Positions 10,076 to 18,553 are shown, counted from the stretch's first letter. The stretch: 41,599 nucleotides of DNA from Deltaproteobacteria bacterium (GCA_021372415.1 JAJFUM010000179.1:1-41599); one strand, 5' to 3'. A program made the numbers and translations. The notes: generated by a model from the letters alone, not told the origin.

Positions 10076-10187
10076 TTTTTTCCGGGCCCCTGCCCCCGCA
10101 GTGAAGCGTCCGCCGGGAAAACTGTCTGAGCGCCTTTGCGCGAGTTTTTTCCCGGCAGCGCAGCGAGGAGGGGCAGGGTCGAAAAAA
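10076..10187. repeat. Large nested palindrome (REP-like)
   Basis: A 112-base nested inverted repeat. The outer arms are TTTTTTC (10076-10082) with GAAAAAA (10181-10187), and CCCTGCCCC (10088-10096) with GGGGCAGGG (10170-10178). The middle arms are GCCGGGAAAACT (10112-10123) with AGTTTTTTCCCGGC (10143-10156), which differ by a two-T bulge. At the tip GCGC pairs with GCGC across CTTT. It lies in the non-coding gap 9965-10314 between tmk and the ferredoxin gene. It looks like a dispersed intergenic palindromic element, but no second copy occurs in this window. Confidence 0.6.
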
Positions 10188-10233
10188 GATCCTGAGTCCC
10201 GATGGAAATCGGTTCGGAACGCCAGCAATACCA

Positions 10234-10280
10234 TAAAACACGGGGGAATGCCGCGGACCGTTCCGGCGCGGCGTTCCCCC
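10234..10280 (-). terminator. Rho-independent terminator of the NifU-like/ferredoxin genes
   Basis: GGGGGAATGCCGCG (10242-10255) pairs over 14 positions (one G-U) with CGCGGCGTTCCCCC (10267-10280). On the minus strand the stem is followed by TGTTTTAT. It starts 35 bases past the ferredoxin stop. Confidence 0.85.
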
Positions 10281-10314
10281 CGTATCATTTTGCCATGTCG
10301 TGTCGATGCGGCTT

Positions 10315-10488
10315 CTATTCTCCGGGCTTGATCGCCTCTACCGGACACTGCTCCGCGCAAGCCCCGCAATCCGTGCACAGTTTGGGGTCAATCGTGTACT
10401 TGTCTTCCCCCTCGCTGATCGCTTCGACGGGACACTCGTCTTCGCAGGAACCGCAAGCAATGCATTCATCGGTAATGATATACGCCAT
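10315..10488 (-). CDS. 2[4Fe-4S] ferredoxin, clostridial type
   Basis: A small soluble low-potential electron carrier, 57 residues. Two CxxCxxCxxxCP motifs are present: CIACGSCEDECP and CTDCGACAEQCP. Each is followed by VEAI, giving two [4Fe-4S] clusters and the internal repeat typical of the family. The ATG at 10488-10486 (MAYIITDE) has AAGGAG upstream. The longer reading to 10542 adds a polar tail foreign to the family. It follows the NifU-like gene by 67 bases and ends at a strong terminator. It could serve the aldehyde:ferredoxin oxidoreductase encoded at 28434-30293; this is inference. Confidence 0.95.
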   Translation of the reverse strand: MAYIITDECIACGSCEDECPVEAISEGEDKYTIDPKLCTDCGACAEQCPVEAIKPGE

Positions 10489-10555
10489 GTTGTCTTCTCC
10501 TTCTTTTTTCGTTGTTTTATGATTCCTCGACCCGGCTTCCACCGGTCCGGACTTC

Positions 10556-10777
10556 TCAGACGGAAACCACGGACTGGACGCCCGGGACTTCCTGTTTCAG
10601 GAATTTTTCAATTCCGCTCTTGAGGGTCATCTGGGCCATCGGGCAGCCGTGACAGGCCCCGACAAGCCTGACTTTGACGACCCCGTCGTTTCCTACGTCA
10701 ATTAGCTCCACATCCCCGCCGTCCGCCTGGAGATTGGGTCTGATCTTGTCGATCGCCTTTTGTACCGCTTCCTTCAT
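10556..10777 (-). CDS. NifU C-terminal-domain protein (Fe-S scaffold/carrier)
   Basis: A 73-residue stand-alone NifU C-terminal domain, the Nfu fold that carries a labile [4Fe-4S] cluster between paired CxxC motifs of two subunits. The CHGCPMAQMTLK motif and the LQADGGDVELIDV segment are diagnostic. The ATG at 10777 has GGAG upstream. It lies immediately before the ferredoxin gene, and both run into the same terminator, so a role in supplying clusters to that ferredoxin or to other Fe-S enzymes is plausible. There is no NifU N-terminal or NifS gene here. Confidence 0.93.
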   Translation of the reverse strand: MKEAVQKAIDKIRPNLQADGGDVELIDVGNDGVVKVRLVGACHGCPMAQMTLKSGIEKFLKQEVPGVQSVVSV

Positions 10778-10823
10778 GAGTCACTCCTTCCCTGGCCTTT
10801 TCCGGCGGCCCGTGTTCCGGCCG

Positions 10824-11411
10824 CTAGTGCGGCATGTAACCGATCATCTCCCGGATGAGCCCTCTGGCCACATCGGGGAGGGCCGGCTTGATCAGCAGGT
10901 AGTCGCTGACCCGCTGGTGGACGGCCGTCCAGATGGTCTTTCCGGTCTTGGCCTCGATCATGGTGATGCCGAGGCTGACCTTGGCCATTTTAGTGTCGTC
11001 CTCGACCGTGTAGTTCCAGTAATTGACCTGGACAAGCAATATGGCCTCAGTTCCGGTCAAGGCGGCGATCCTGCCGCTCAACTCCGGATCGGAAAAGTGG
11101 ACCTTGTCGCGCTTGGCCAGGTATTCCGCAACGGTTTGCCGCAACTCTGCGTCCGTTGAGAGGCGACGTGCGATCTGCTCACCCCCGACGACATCGGTGA
11201 ACCACCCCTTCTCTTTCAGAACCTCCTCGAAGAGGCGGTCGATGTCCGCCTTGGCCTCGCCGAAGGTTGTGGCCTCGGCGGGAAGGACAAGGATCCCTTT
11301 GGGATGGAAGTCCTTGGCCTCAGGGGACAGTTGGGAATAACGGAGGCCCCCACAAGCCAGAAGCCCCACGATCAGGATCGCGGGGGCCAATGCTTTCAAT
11401 ACCCTCGTCAT
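10824..11411 (-). CDS. Putative lipoprotein (GNA1162/DUF799-like)
   Basis: A 195-residue predicted lipoprotein. From the ATG at 11411-11409, which has AAGGAG five bases upstream, a signal peptide runs to the lipobox LLAC with Cys20. The start annotated further upstream would displace it. The body is soluble, with alternating strands and helices and a conserved-looking TGTEAILLVQVNYW segment. It recalls the GNA1162/CsgG-like outer-membrane lipoprotein group, which I offer only tentatively. It follows ispH by 20 bases at the end of the isoprenoid operon, with a 6-bp hairpin right at its stop (10805-10824). Its function is unknown. Confidence 0.75.
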   Translation of the reverse strand: MTRVLKALAPAILIVGLLACGGLRYSQLSPEAKDFHPKGILVLPAEATTFGEAKADIDRLFEEVLKEKGWFTDVVGGEQIARRLSTDAELRQTVAEYLAKRDKVHFSDPELSGRIAALTGTEAILLVQVNYWNYTVEDDTKMAKVSLGITMIEAKTGKTIWTAVHQRVSDYLLIKPALPDVARGLIREMIGYMPH

Positions 11412-11431
11412 CCATACTCCTTCCGAGACTC

Positions 11432-13165
11432 TCACGTCCAAACCGTCCACCACAGCAGGGCACTCACCCCGGCGACGATGTAACTGCTCTCCAGGAGTCC
11501 TTCCAGAACGACTCCGGAAAACGCGGACCTTTTATCATAAAGTTTTAAACAAATCCATATATAAAATACGGAAGTGGATAGGATGAACCCGGCGTAAGTG
11601 GACCAGCCGACCAGGGGGGCCGCCACGAGGAGCATCAGCAGGACCACCGAGGTCCCCTCGATCAGGAGGAGGGTCCTTTTTTCCCCGATGAGGACCGGCA
11701 GGGTCTCCCGGCCGATCAGGCGGTCGCTCTGGATGTCGAGGATGTCCGAAAGGGCGGAACGGATGAAGACGATGCCCGCGGTGAAGAGAAAGGCGACCGC
11801 GAGCCTCGGCGTGAGGACCAGGCTCGGTTCGATCCCCGGCAGAAGGGCCGTCACGGCCGCCCAGGCAACGGCGGTGGCGATGTTCTTAGAACCGGGGATG
11901 TCCTTCAGGCTCTGGAAGCGCCAACCTGGCGGCAAAAGGTTGGCGGTGTACAGGAGCCCCAGGAGGGTGATGGCGAACAGGAGGATGAAGGAGGCCGGGC
12001 CGGCGACGAAGGAGGCGCTCAATGCCAGGACCATGGAGAGGATCGCCAGGGTGATGTAGATCTTCTCGTGAAGGAGGTAGGACTCCTCACGAAACGAGCT
12101 GATACTGCTGGCTTTTCGGTTGATGAAGCGGTTCAGGATGTGCATGGCGAAGACGTAAAGGCTGGCCGTTAGGAGGTGGAGGAGGTTCACGGGCAGACCC
12201 TGGATGAGCGTGGCGGCCAGGGACAGGCATCCGGCGCCCGTGGCGGAATAAATATCCGTGCGGACCGTGAAGACCCAGCCCTTGAACAGGAGCCTGAAAA
12301 CTTCTTTCCGTTTCCCCTGGCGGTCGGTGAGGTGGTCCATCACCCGATCGATGATCCAGTTGGGTGTCGAGGCCCCCGCGGAAACACCGATCCGGCGGTA
12401 GGGGCTGATGTCGATCCCCCTCAACTCATCGTCGGTCTCGATATGAAAGGAGGGCTTCCCCTGGAGTCTCGCCAACTCCGCAAGACGCCGGGTATTGGCG
12501 CTGTTGCGTCCGCCAACGATGAAGACGGCATCCGTTTCGGAGGCGAGGGTCTTGATCTCCGACTGGCGTTTCTCCGTGGAGTCGCAGATGGTGTCGAAGA
12601 CGACCGCCTCGGGGAATTTCTCCCGGATCCGCCCAACGATCGCGGCAAACTCCTCGATGCTCTGCGTCGTCTGAGCGACGACGCATACCTTCTCAAGTTC
12701 GGGGAGGCATTCGACATCCTCCGGGGCGCCCAGGACGATCCCCCTCTCCCCGGCAAAACCAAAAAGGCCATTCACTTCGGGATGTTCCCTGTCCCCGACG
12801 ATGAGGACCGCATACCCCGCGGCGGCGTGTTTCCTTATGATTGCCTGGACGTGGGCCACCTTGGGGCAGGTGGCGTCAACGATCCGGAACCCCTTTTCCT
12901 TGATCTTCTGCCGCTCGGCAGGAGAGATGCCGTGGGTGCGGATGATCATGGCGGCACCGGGAGGGGTGTTGGCGATCTCGTCGAGACTCCGGATCGGGAC
13001 GATGCCCCGCTTCCGGAGAAGCTCGATCGTCTGGGGGTTGTGTATCAGGGGACCGTAAGTGAAGATCGCCTCATGGCCCTTGCGGCGGGCCATGTCGAGG
13101 ACCATATCCATGGCCCTTCTCACCCCCATACAGAATCCTGCGGTGTTGGCCAGTTTGACGCTCAT
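11432..13165 (-). CDS. ispH: IspH (HMBPP reductase) fused to a UbiA-like prenyltransferase domain
   Basis: A 577-residue fusion. Residues 1-285 are a complete IspH, the last enzyme of the MEP pathway (HMBPP to IPP and DMAPP), with [4Fe-4S] ligands Cys12, Cys100 and Cys194. Other IspH residues are also present: His41, His78 and His128 (EHPE), the AQTTQS loop, the SAN motif and SAGASTP. Residues from about 300 to 577 are hydrophobic, with roughly eight membrane helices resembling UbiA. The second Asp motif is intact (SDILDIQSDRLIGRETLPV). The first, normally NDxxDxxxD, reads LNRFINRKAS and lacks its aspartates. The ATG at 13165 overlaps the tlyA stop as ATGA. The IspH part should be active; activity of the UbiA part is uncertain. 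Confidence 0.93.
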   Translation of the reverse strand: MSVKLANTAGFCMGVRRAMDMVLDMARRKGHEAIFTYGPLIHNPQTIELLRKRGIVPIRSLDEIANTPPGAAMIIRTHGISPAERQKIKEKGFRIVDATCPKVAHVQAIIRKHAAAGYAVLIVGDREHPEVNGLFGFAGERGIVLGAPEDVECLPELEKVCVVAQTTQSIEEFAAIVGRIREKFPEAVVFDTICDSTEKRQSEIKTLASETDAVFIVGGRNSANTRRLAELARLQGKPSFHIETDDELRGIDISPYRRIGVSAGASTPNWIIDRVMDHLTDRQGKRKEVFRLLFKGWVFTVRTDIYSATGAGCLSLAATLIQGLPVNLLHLLTASLYVFAMHILNRFINRKASSISSFREESYLLHEKIYITLAILSMVLALSASFVAGPASFILLFAITLLGLLYTANLLPPGWRFQSLKDIPGSKNIATAVAWAAVTALLPGIEPSLVLTPRLAVAFLFTAGIVFIRSALSDILDIQSDRLIGRETLPVLIGEKRTLLLIEGTSVVLLMLLVAAPLVGWSTYAGFILSTSVFYIWICLKLYDKRSAFSGVVLEGLLESSYIVAGVSALLWWTVWT

Positions 13166-13932
13166 GGACTTTCCTCTGTCCGGGGCTTCTCAGAAGGCTT
13201 CCTGAGGCAGATGAAGAATTCCCGGTTTCCCGCCGGCCCTGTGAGCGGGGACTCGCATCTCCCCAGGACCTCGAGCCCCAGTCCCCGGCAGAAACGGTCG
13301 ATTTCCTCCAGGAGCCTCTCGTGGATGGCCGGATCCCGGACGACGCCGTGCGGCCCCACTTCGGCCTTTCGGGCCTCGAACTGCGGTTTGACAAGGGCGA
13401 CCACGATGGCCTCGTCCCGGATCCATTTCAGGACCGGCGGGATCACCTGTTTGAGCGAGATAAAAGAGGCGTCGATCACGGCCAGGTCGATGGGGCCGGT
13501 TATCCCTGCCCCGTCGTAATGGCGGACATTCATTCGTTCGATTGGCACGACCCGCGGGTCTTCCCGGAGCCGCCATGCCAATTGCCCGTAAGCCACATCC
13601 AGGGCATACACCTTGGCTGCTCCCGCCTGGAGGAGGCAGTCGGTGAAACCGCCCGTGGAGGCCCCCACATCGATGGCCGTCATTCCCTCCACGGCGAGAT
13701 TGAAGGCGTCCAGGGCCCCCCGCAGCTTGAGACCACCCCGGCTGACATAGGGGCACTCCTCTCCCCGGATCCGGACCGGGGCGTCGGCCGGGACCTGGGT
13801 CCCTGCCTTGTCTTGGGGACGGTCGGCGACGATCACGGCCCCCGACAGGATCATGGCCTGCGCCTGTTCGATGTTCTCGGCCAGACCCCGTTCGACGAGG
13901 AGGCGGTCCAGGCGGATCCTTGGTGTTTTCAA
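13162..13932 (-). CDS. tlyA: TlyA-family rRNA 2'-O-methyltransferase
   Basis: A TlyA-family (FtsJ-like) protein, known for 2'-O-methylation of 16S/23S rRNA with SAM and sometimes described as a hemolysin. It is 256 residues from a TTG start at 13932-13930, preceded by GGGAGAAGG. The longer reading to 14094 would run into dxs. An N-terminal S4 RNA-binding domain (RLDRLLVERGLAE, ILSGAVIV) is followed by the Rossmann methyltransferase with the SAM loop DVGASTGGFTDCLL, VIDASFISL and LVKPQFE. It lies between dxs and ispH, and this coupling of tlyA to dxs recurs in many bacteria. Its stop overlaps the ispH start. Confidence 0.92.
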   Translation of the reverse strand: MKTPRIRLDRLLVERGLAENIEQAQAMILSGAVIVADRPQDKAGTQVPADAPVRIRGEECPYVSRGGLKLRGALDAFNLAVEGMTAIDVGASTGGFTDCLLQAGAAKVYALDVAYGQLAWRLREDPRVVPIERMNVRHYDGAGITGPIDLAVIDASFISLKQVIPPVLKWIRDEAIVVALVKPQFEARKAEVGPHGVVRDPAIHERLLEEIDRFCRGLGLEVLGRCESPLTGPAGNREFFICLRKPSEKPRTEESP

Positions 13933-13973
13933 TACCTTCTCCCTGTGCTTCCCGTCTGGATCGCGCTGAACGG

Positions 13974-15881
13974 TCAGGGACGCGCCAGCATCTGGCGGAC
14001 CGCCGCCGCGATTCCTTCGGCATCGATCCCGTAAAAACTCCGAAGCTCCCTCTGGGTCGCATGCTGGACGAACTCGTCCGGGATAGCCAGGCACCGGATG
14101 CGGACGCCGGTGATCCCCTTTTCTGCGAGCAGCTCCAGGACGGCACTTCCAAATCCCCCCATCCGGACATTCTCCTCGACGGTGACGAGGGTCCCGATCT
14201 CCTCGGCCGCGCTGCAGAGGAGGGACTCGTCGAGGGGCTTCACGAAGCGCGCGTTGATGACCCGGACTGGGATCCCCTCGGACAGGAGGCGCTCGGCGGC
14301 GGCCAAGGCGGGATAAACGCAGGAACCGATGGCGGCCAGCGCGATCCGGGCGGCGGGGGGATCCATGAGGATCTCGCCCTTGCCGACGGGGATCGCCGTG
14401 GGCTTCTCGTCCAGGGGCACGCCGAGACCCGCCCCGCGGGGATAGCGCAGGGAGGCAGGGCCGCCACAGGTCACGGCGGTTTTGAGCAGGTGCTGAAGCT
14501 CGTTTTCGTCCTTCGGGGCCATGACGACGATGTTCGGGACGGTGCGCAGGAATGTGAAATCGAACAGGCCGTGGTGCGTGGGGCCGTCGGCGCCGACCAG
14601 GCCGCCCCGGTCCAGCGCCATGACCACCGGGAGGTTCTGCAGACAGACGTCGTGGATCACCTGATCATAGGCCCGTTGCATGAAGGTCGAATAGATCGCC
14701 ACAATCGGGATGAGACCCTGGGTGGCCAGCCCCGCGGCGAAGGTCACGCCGTGCTGCTCGGCCATCCCCACGTCGTAGAACCGGTTCGGGAACTTCCCGG
14801 CGAACTGGTCGAGTCCTGTTCCCTCGGACATGGCCGCGGTGATCGCGACGATCCGGGGGTCTTCCTCGGCCAGGGTCACGACGGTCCGGCCGAAGACCTT
14901 GGTGTAGGAGGGGGGGGTGGGGGACGGTCCCCCGTTGACCGGCTCGCCCGTGTCGATGTCGAAGGGCGGCATGCCATGGAAACGCGAGGGGTCGTTTTCG
15001 GCGAAGTGGTAACCCTTCCCTTTCTGGGTCAGGACGTGGACGAGGACCGGCCCCTCCAACTGGCGGACATTCTCCAGATTCTTGATCAGGGGGTCGAGGC
15101 GGTGCCCCTCCAAGGGACCCACGTAAGTGAACCCCAGCTCCTCGAAGATCGCACCGGGGACGAAGAAGGTCTTGAGCGATTCCTCGACCTGGCGGGAGAA
15201 CTTCAGCATCTGCTCCCCGATGCCGGGGACCGACTTGAGGAAGGTCTTGACTTCAGCCCGGATCCGGCTGACGGTCTGGCCGGTCATAATCCGGTTCAGG
15301 TAGGAAGAAAGGGCGCCGACATTGGGGGAGATGGACATCTCGTTGTCGTTGAGGATGATGATCATGCCCTTGCGGCGGTCGCCGGTCCAGTTGAGCCCCT
15401 CGAAGGCCATCCCTGCGGAGATGGCGCCGTCTCCAATGACGGCGATGATCCGGAAGTCCTCTCCCTTGAGGCAGCGCGCCTCGGCCATTCCCGCCGCCGC
15501 CGAGATGGAGGTCCCGCTGTGGCCCACGTTGAAGACATCGTAGGGGCTCTCCTCCCGTTTCGGGAAGCCGCTGAGTCCCCCCTTCTGGCGGAGGGTGCCG
15601 AAGCGATCCTTCCGGCCCGTGATGATCTTGTGGGCATAGGCCTGATGCCCCACGTCCCAGACGAGACGGTCCCGCGGGGTGTCGAAGACGTAATGGATGG
15701 CCAGCGTCAGCTCCACCGTCCCCAGGGACGAGGCGAGGTGGCCTCCCCGGCGGGAGACGGTTTCGATCATCAACTCCCGGATCTCCTCCGCCAGGCGGCC
15801 CAGCTCAGCCAGGCTGAGCCTCCGGATATCCTCGGGGAAATTGACCCTTGCCAGAATGCTGTCGTTACGGTTATCGGTCAT
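13974..15881 (-). CDS. dxs: 1-deoxy-D-xylulose-5-phosphate synthase
   Basis: A thiamine-diphosphate enzyme that condenses pyruvate and glyceraldehyde 3-phosphate, the first and flux-controlling step of the MEP pathway. It is 635 residues. The ThDP motif begins at GDGAISAGMAFEGLN and ends at LNDNEMSIS. The start contains GGHLASSLGTVELT and WDVGHQAYAHKI. The pyrimidine-binding domain has DRGGLVGADGPTHHG, and a C-terminal transketolase domain follows. The start is the ATG at 15881, with no strong ribosome-binding site. A 192-base gap separates it from ispA and holds a good promoter candidate, so dxs-tlyA-ispH may have independent transcription. Confidence 0.97.
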   Translation of the reverse strand: MTDNRNDSILARVNFPEDIRRLSLAELGRLAEEIRELMIETVSRRGGHLASSLGTVELTLAIHYVFDTPRDRLVWDVGHQAYAHKIITGRKDRFGTLRQKGGLSGFPKREESPYDVFNVGHSGTSISAAAGMAEARCLKGEDFRIIAVIGDGAISAGMAFEGLNWTGDRRKGMIIILNDNEMSISPNVGALSSYLNRIMTGQTVSRIRAEVKTFLKSVPGIGEQMLKFSRQVEESLKTFFVPGAIFEELGFTYVGPLEGHRLDPLIKNLENVRQLEGPVLVHVLTQKGKGYHFAENDPSRFHGMPPFDIDTGEPVNGGPSPTPPSYTKVFGRTVVTLAEEDPRIVAITAAMSEGTGLDQFAGKFPNRFYDVGMAEQHGVTFAAGLATQGLIPIVAIYSTFMQRAYDQVIHDVCLQNLPVVMALDRGGLVGADGPTHHGLFDFTFLRTVPNIVVMAPKDENELQHLLKTAVTCGGPASLRYPRGAGLGVPLDEKPTAIPVGKGEILMDPPAARIALAAIGSCVYPALAAAERLLSEGIPVRVINARFVKPLDESLLCSAAEEIGTLVTVEENVRMGGFGSAVLELLAEKGITGVRIRCLAIPDEFVQHATQRELRSFYGIDAEGIAAAVRQMLARP

Positions 15882-15999
15882 TGGTCTCAGATTCCCGGCC
15901 GTCGTCCTTCTCGGATTTCCCGCCTTCCGGCCCGCCTTTCCGGCCGGGTCGGCCCCGGTTCCCGCCGCCGTCTCAGGGGCTGCAGGTTCCTCCGCGGCG

Positions 16000-16028
16000 C
16001 ATATACGACGATTCTGCCGTCATTTCAA
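16000..16028 (-). promoter_or_regulatory. Candidate internal sigma70 promoter for dxs-tlyA-ispH
   Basis: On the minus strand TTGAAA (16028-16023) is followed after 17 bases by TATATG (16005-16000). It lies in the only sizeable gap of the isoprenoid operon and predicts a leader of about 110 bases before dxs. Confidence 0.5.
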
Positions 16029-16073
16029 GCCAGTTTTGTGGTTCCCTTCACCGGCGCCCCGTTCGTGCCTTCG

Positions 16074-16988
16074 TCAGGATTTTCGCTCCAGAATGTAGCG
16101 GGCGATCCAGCGTAGCGGCTCGGCCTTCTCGTCGAAGGGGGCCAGGGCCTCGATGGCCCCCTTCACGAGCTCTTCCGCGCGGCTGCGGGACGCCTCGAGC
16201 CCCAGGAGAAGGGGAAAGGTGACCTTTCCCCGGGCCGCGTCGCTCCCTGTTCCCTTGCCCAGAAGGGCTTTGTCCCCCTCCACGTTGAGGATGTCGTCGG
16301 CGATCTGGAAGGCGAGCCCGATTTGCCGACCGTAATCGGAAAGGGCGGCGAGGGCTTCCTCCGCCGCGCCGGCGAGGATGGCCCCTGTCCGGAGAGAGAC
16401 GAGGATCATCGCGCCTGTTTTCATCCGATGGATCGCGTAAAGGGTCTCCGGGGCGACTGTTTGGCCCTCCGATTGGACGTCCAGGACCTGGCCTCCGACC
16501 ATCCCGAACCAACCGGCTGCCTCTGCGATCTCACGGACGACCTGGAGAAGCCGAGCCGGCGGGAGTCCGGCCGCGACCTCCCGCCGGGTCATGACCTGGA
16601 AGGCCTCGGTCAGGAGGGCATCACCGGCGAGGATGGCGAGATCCTCGCCGAACACCTTGTGGGATGTGAGCCGGCCCCGGCGGTAATCGTCGTTGTCCAT
16701 GGCCGGGAGGTCGTCGTGGATAAGGGAGTAGGTGTGGATCATCTCGATGGCGCAGGCGACCGGCAGGATCGGCTCCGGCTTCCCCCCGACCGCCTCTGCC
16801 GCGGCCAGGCAGAGGATCGGACGGATCCTCTTGCCTCCCGCAAAGAGGCTGTAGCGGACCGCCCGGAAGATCTCCGGCGGATAGATCGTCTCGTCGGGGA
16901 TCAGGGCCTCGAGCATCCCGTCGACCTCCGTCTTCTGCCGGGCCAGATATTCCTTCAGTGTGACATTCTCATTCGGTTTCACGTTCAT
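16074..16988 (-). CDS. ispA: Farnesyl diphosphate synthase (polyprenyl synthetase family)
   Basis: A trans-prenyltransferase that condenses DMAPP and IPP into C10 and longer diphosphates, about 304 residues. The first Asp-rich motif is HDDLPAMDND (residues 91-100) and the second is DDILN (231-235). GGKRIRP, GQVLDV and KTGAM are also present. Tyr sits five residues before the first motif, as in E. coli IspA (YSLIHDD), which suggests C15 rather than C20 product. The start taken is the ATG at 16988; a TTG at 16997 is possible. It overlaps xseB by about 20 bases. The order xseB-ispA-dxs is the classical one. Confidence 0.95.
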   Translation of the reverse strand: MNVKPNENVTLKEYLARQKTEVDGMLEALIPDETIYPPEIFRAVRYSLFAGGKRIRPILCLAAAEAVGGKPEPILPVACAIEMIHTYSLIHDDLPAMDNDDYRRGRLTSHKVFGEDLAILAGDALLTEAFQVMTRREVAAGLPPARLLQVVREIAEAAGWFGMVGGQVLDVQSEGQTVAPETLYAIHRMKTGAMILVSLRTGAILAGAAEEALAALSDYGRQIGLAFQIADDILNVEGDKALLGKGTGSDAARGKVTFPLLLGLEASRSRAEELVKGAIEALAPFDEKAEPLRWIARYILERKS

Positions 16989-17205
16989 CCCCCGCAAAGG
17001 GTTGGGTGACGATTTCCCCTTCCTGCTTCAGGAGGATCTCGACGCGCCGGTCGGCCTCGTCGAGCCTCTTCGCGCAGAGCCGGGACAGCCGGATCCCCTC
17101 CTCGAAGGCCTTGAGGGACTCCTCCAGGGACATCTCGCCGCCCTCCATCCTCTTGACGATCTCCTCCAGTTTCTCCAACGCCTCTTCAAACTTCTCCTTG
17201 GCCAT
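16969..17205 (-). CDS. xseB: Exodeoxyribonuclease VII small subunit
   Basis: The small helical subunit of exonuclease VII, 78 residues. It binds XseA in multiple copies to form the enzyme that degrades single-stranded DNA to oligonucleotides. The sequence is nearly all charged helix (FEEALEKLEEIVKRMEGG, LEESLKAFEEGI), the family signature. The ATG at 17205-17203 (MAKEKF) has AAGGAGG upstream; the ORF extended to 17259 is an artefact of reading into xseA. It overlaps the xseA end by 20 bases and the ispA start by 20 bases, a tightly coupled trio. Confidence 0.95.
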   Translation of the reverse strand: MAKEKFEEALEKLEEIVKRMEGGEMSLEESLKAFEEGIRLSRLCAKRLDEADRRVEILLKQEGEIVTQPFAGDERETE

Positions 17206-18553
17206 GGGGCCCCTCCTTGAAAATTTCCGTGACGGTCGCCTGCAGACTGCCCGCGGCAAGGCGGACGGCTATCCGCTGGCCGACCGGAATGTCCTGGACC
17301 TGACGGATGATGGTCCCCTCCGGAAGCCTCCGCGTGATGCTGTATCCCCGGTTGAGGACCGCCAGCGGGCTCAGGGAATCCAGGAGGGCCAGCAGTGCCT
17401 GCAGTCGGTTACTCCTTTGCTCCGACCTCCTCTGCCAGGATGCCTGGAGCCGGTTTCCGAGCGCGTCGACGAGTCTCAGCCCCTCGGCGATCCTTCCCCG
17501 GGGGCTCTGGTGCCCCAGCCGGACGGCCAGGTGGACCCAGTCCTGGCGACGGACTCTCTGGAGGTGGTTAAGACGAATCCGCATGCGCTCCAGGGCGTCG
17601 TCCAGGGCGATGCGGATTTCCGCCAGACGCCTCTTTGGGTCCCGGAGCCTGCCCGCCAGTTCTGCCACACGCCCACGGAGCCGGTCTGCATCCCCCTGTT
17701 GCCGGCGGATCAGCCGAAGCCTGAGAGACTCGATGGCTTCCCGGAGGTCGGCGCGGCGCGGCACAACCATTTCCGCCGCTGCCGAGGGGGTCGCCGCTCT
17801 GAGGTCCGCTGTAAAATCGGCGATGGTGAAGTCCGTTTCGTGCCCCACCGCCGAGATGACAGGGATCGGGGAGCGGGCGATCGCCCGGGCCACCCCTTCG
17901 TCATTGAAGGCGGACAGATCCTCCAGCGAACCGCCGCCCCGGGCGAGGATGATCACATCCACGCCGGGGACAAGGGGCATCTCGTCAAGGGCCCGGATGA
18001 TCTCTGCCGGGGCCTCAACGCCCTGGACGCGGACGGGCACGATCAGGATGGGGACCGACGGGAAACGGCGTCCTGTCACGGTCAGGATGTCCCGGATGAC
18101 GGCTCCGGTCGGCGAGGTGACGACCCCGATTCGTTCCGGCAGGAAGGGGATGGGCCGCTTGCGGTCCGGTGCGAAGAGTCCCTCCGCTTCGAGCCGGGCC
18201 TTGAGCTGCTCGAAGGCCTTCTGGAGGGCGCCGAGCCCCTTGGGCTCAACAGCGTCGACGATGAGCTGGTAGTCGCCCCGGGGCGGATAGACCGACAGGC
18301 GCGCCCGGCAGACGAGCCCCATCCCCTCCTCGAGTGCGAAGGCCGCGGCCCCGTTCCGCCCCCGGCCGAAGGGGGTCCGGAAAATCACCGCCCGGATCTG
18401 GCTTTTGGCGTCCTTCAGGGTGAAGTAGACATGTCCCGAGGCCGGCCGATGAAGGTTCGACACCTCCCCCTCCACCCAGAGGAGGGGGAACCCCTCCTCC
18501 AGGAGTGCCTTGATCCGTTCGTTGAGCGCGGAAACGCTCAGAATCTCCCGCAT
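17186..18553 (-). CDS. xseA: Exodeoxyribonuclease VII large subunit
   Basis: The catalytic subunit of exonuclease VII, 455 residues, close to the E. coli length. The N-terminal OB domain starts at ILSVSALNERIK and includes WVEGEVSNLHRPASGHVYF. The catalytic region contains VVTSPTGAVIRDI, ILARGGGSLEDL and SAVGHETDFTIAD. A long coiled helical part and a C-terminal domain (LNRGYSITR) follow. The start is the ATG at 18553-18551, preceded by AAGGGG. An alternative ATG at 18568 adds five residues. It heads the operon, and no clear promoter was found just upstream. Confidence 0.96.
   Translation of the reverse strand: MREILSVSALNERIKALLEEGFPLLWVEGEVSNLHRPASGHVYFTLKDAKSQIRAVIFRTPFGRGRNGAAAFALEEGMGLVCRARLSVYPPRGDYQLIVDAVEPKGLGALQKAFEQLKARLEAEGLFAPDRKRPIPFLPERIGVVTSPTGAVIRDILTVTGRRFPSVPILIVPVRVQGVEAPAEIIRALDEMPLVPGVDVIILARGGGSLEDLSAFNDEGVARAIARSPIPVISAVGHETDFTIADFTADLRAATPSAAAEMVVPRRADLREAIESLRLRLIRRQQGDADRLRGRVAELAGRLRDPKRRLAEIRIALDDALERMRIRLNHLQRVRRQDWVHLAVRLGHQSPRGRIAEGLRLVDALGNRLQASWQRRSEQRSNRLQALLALLDSLSPLAVLNRGYSITRRLPEGTIIRQVQDIPVGQRIAVRLAAGSLQATVTEIFKEGPHGQGEV

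Noticed and set aside
10026-10378. Short minus-strand frames in the gap before the ferredoxin gene
   Set aside because: They run through the nested palindrome and the terminator and show Arg/Pro-rich non-protein composition.
13920-16115. A 731-codon open frame on the plus strand
   Set aside because: It is antisense to dxs, which has every family motif. The product is a Gly/Asp/His-rich shadow translation.
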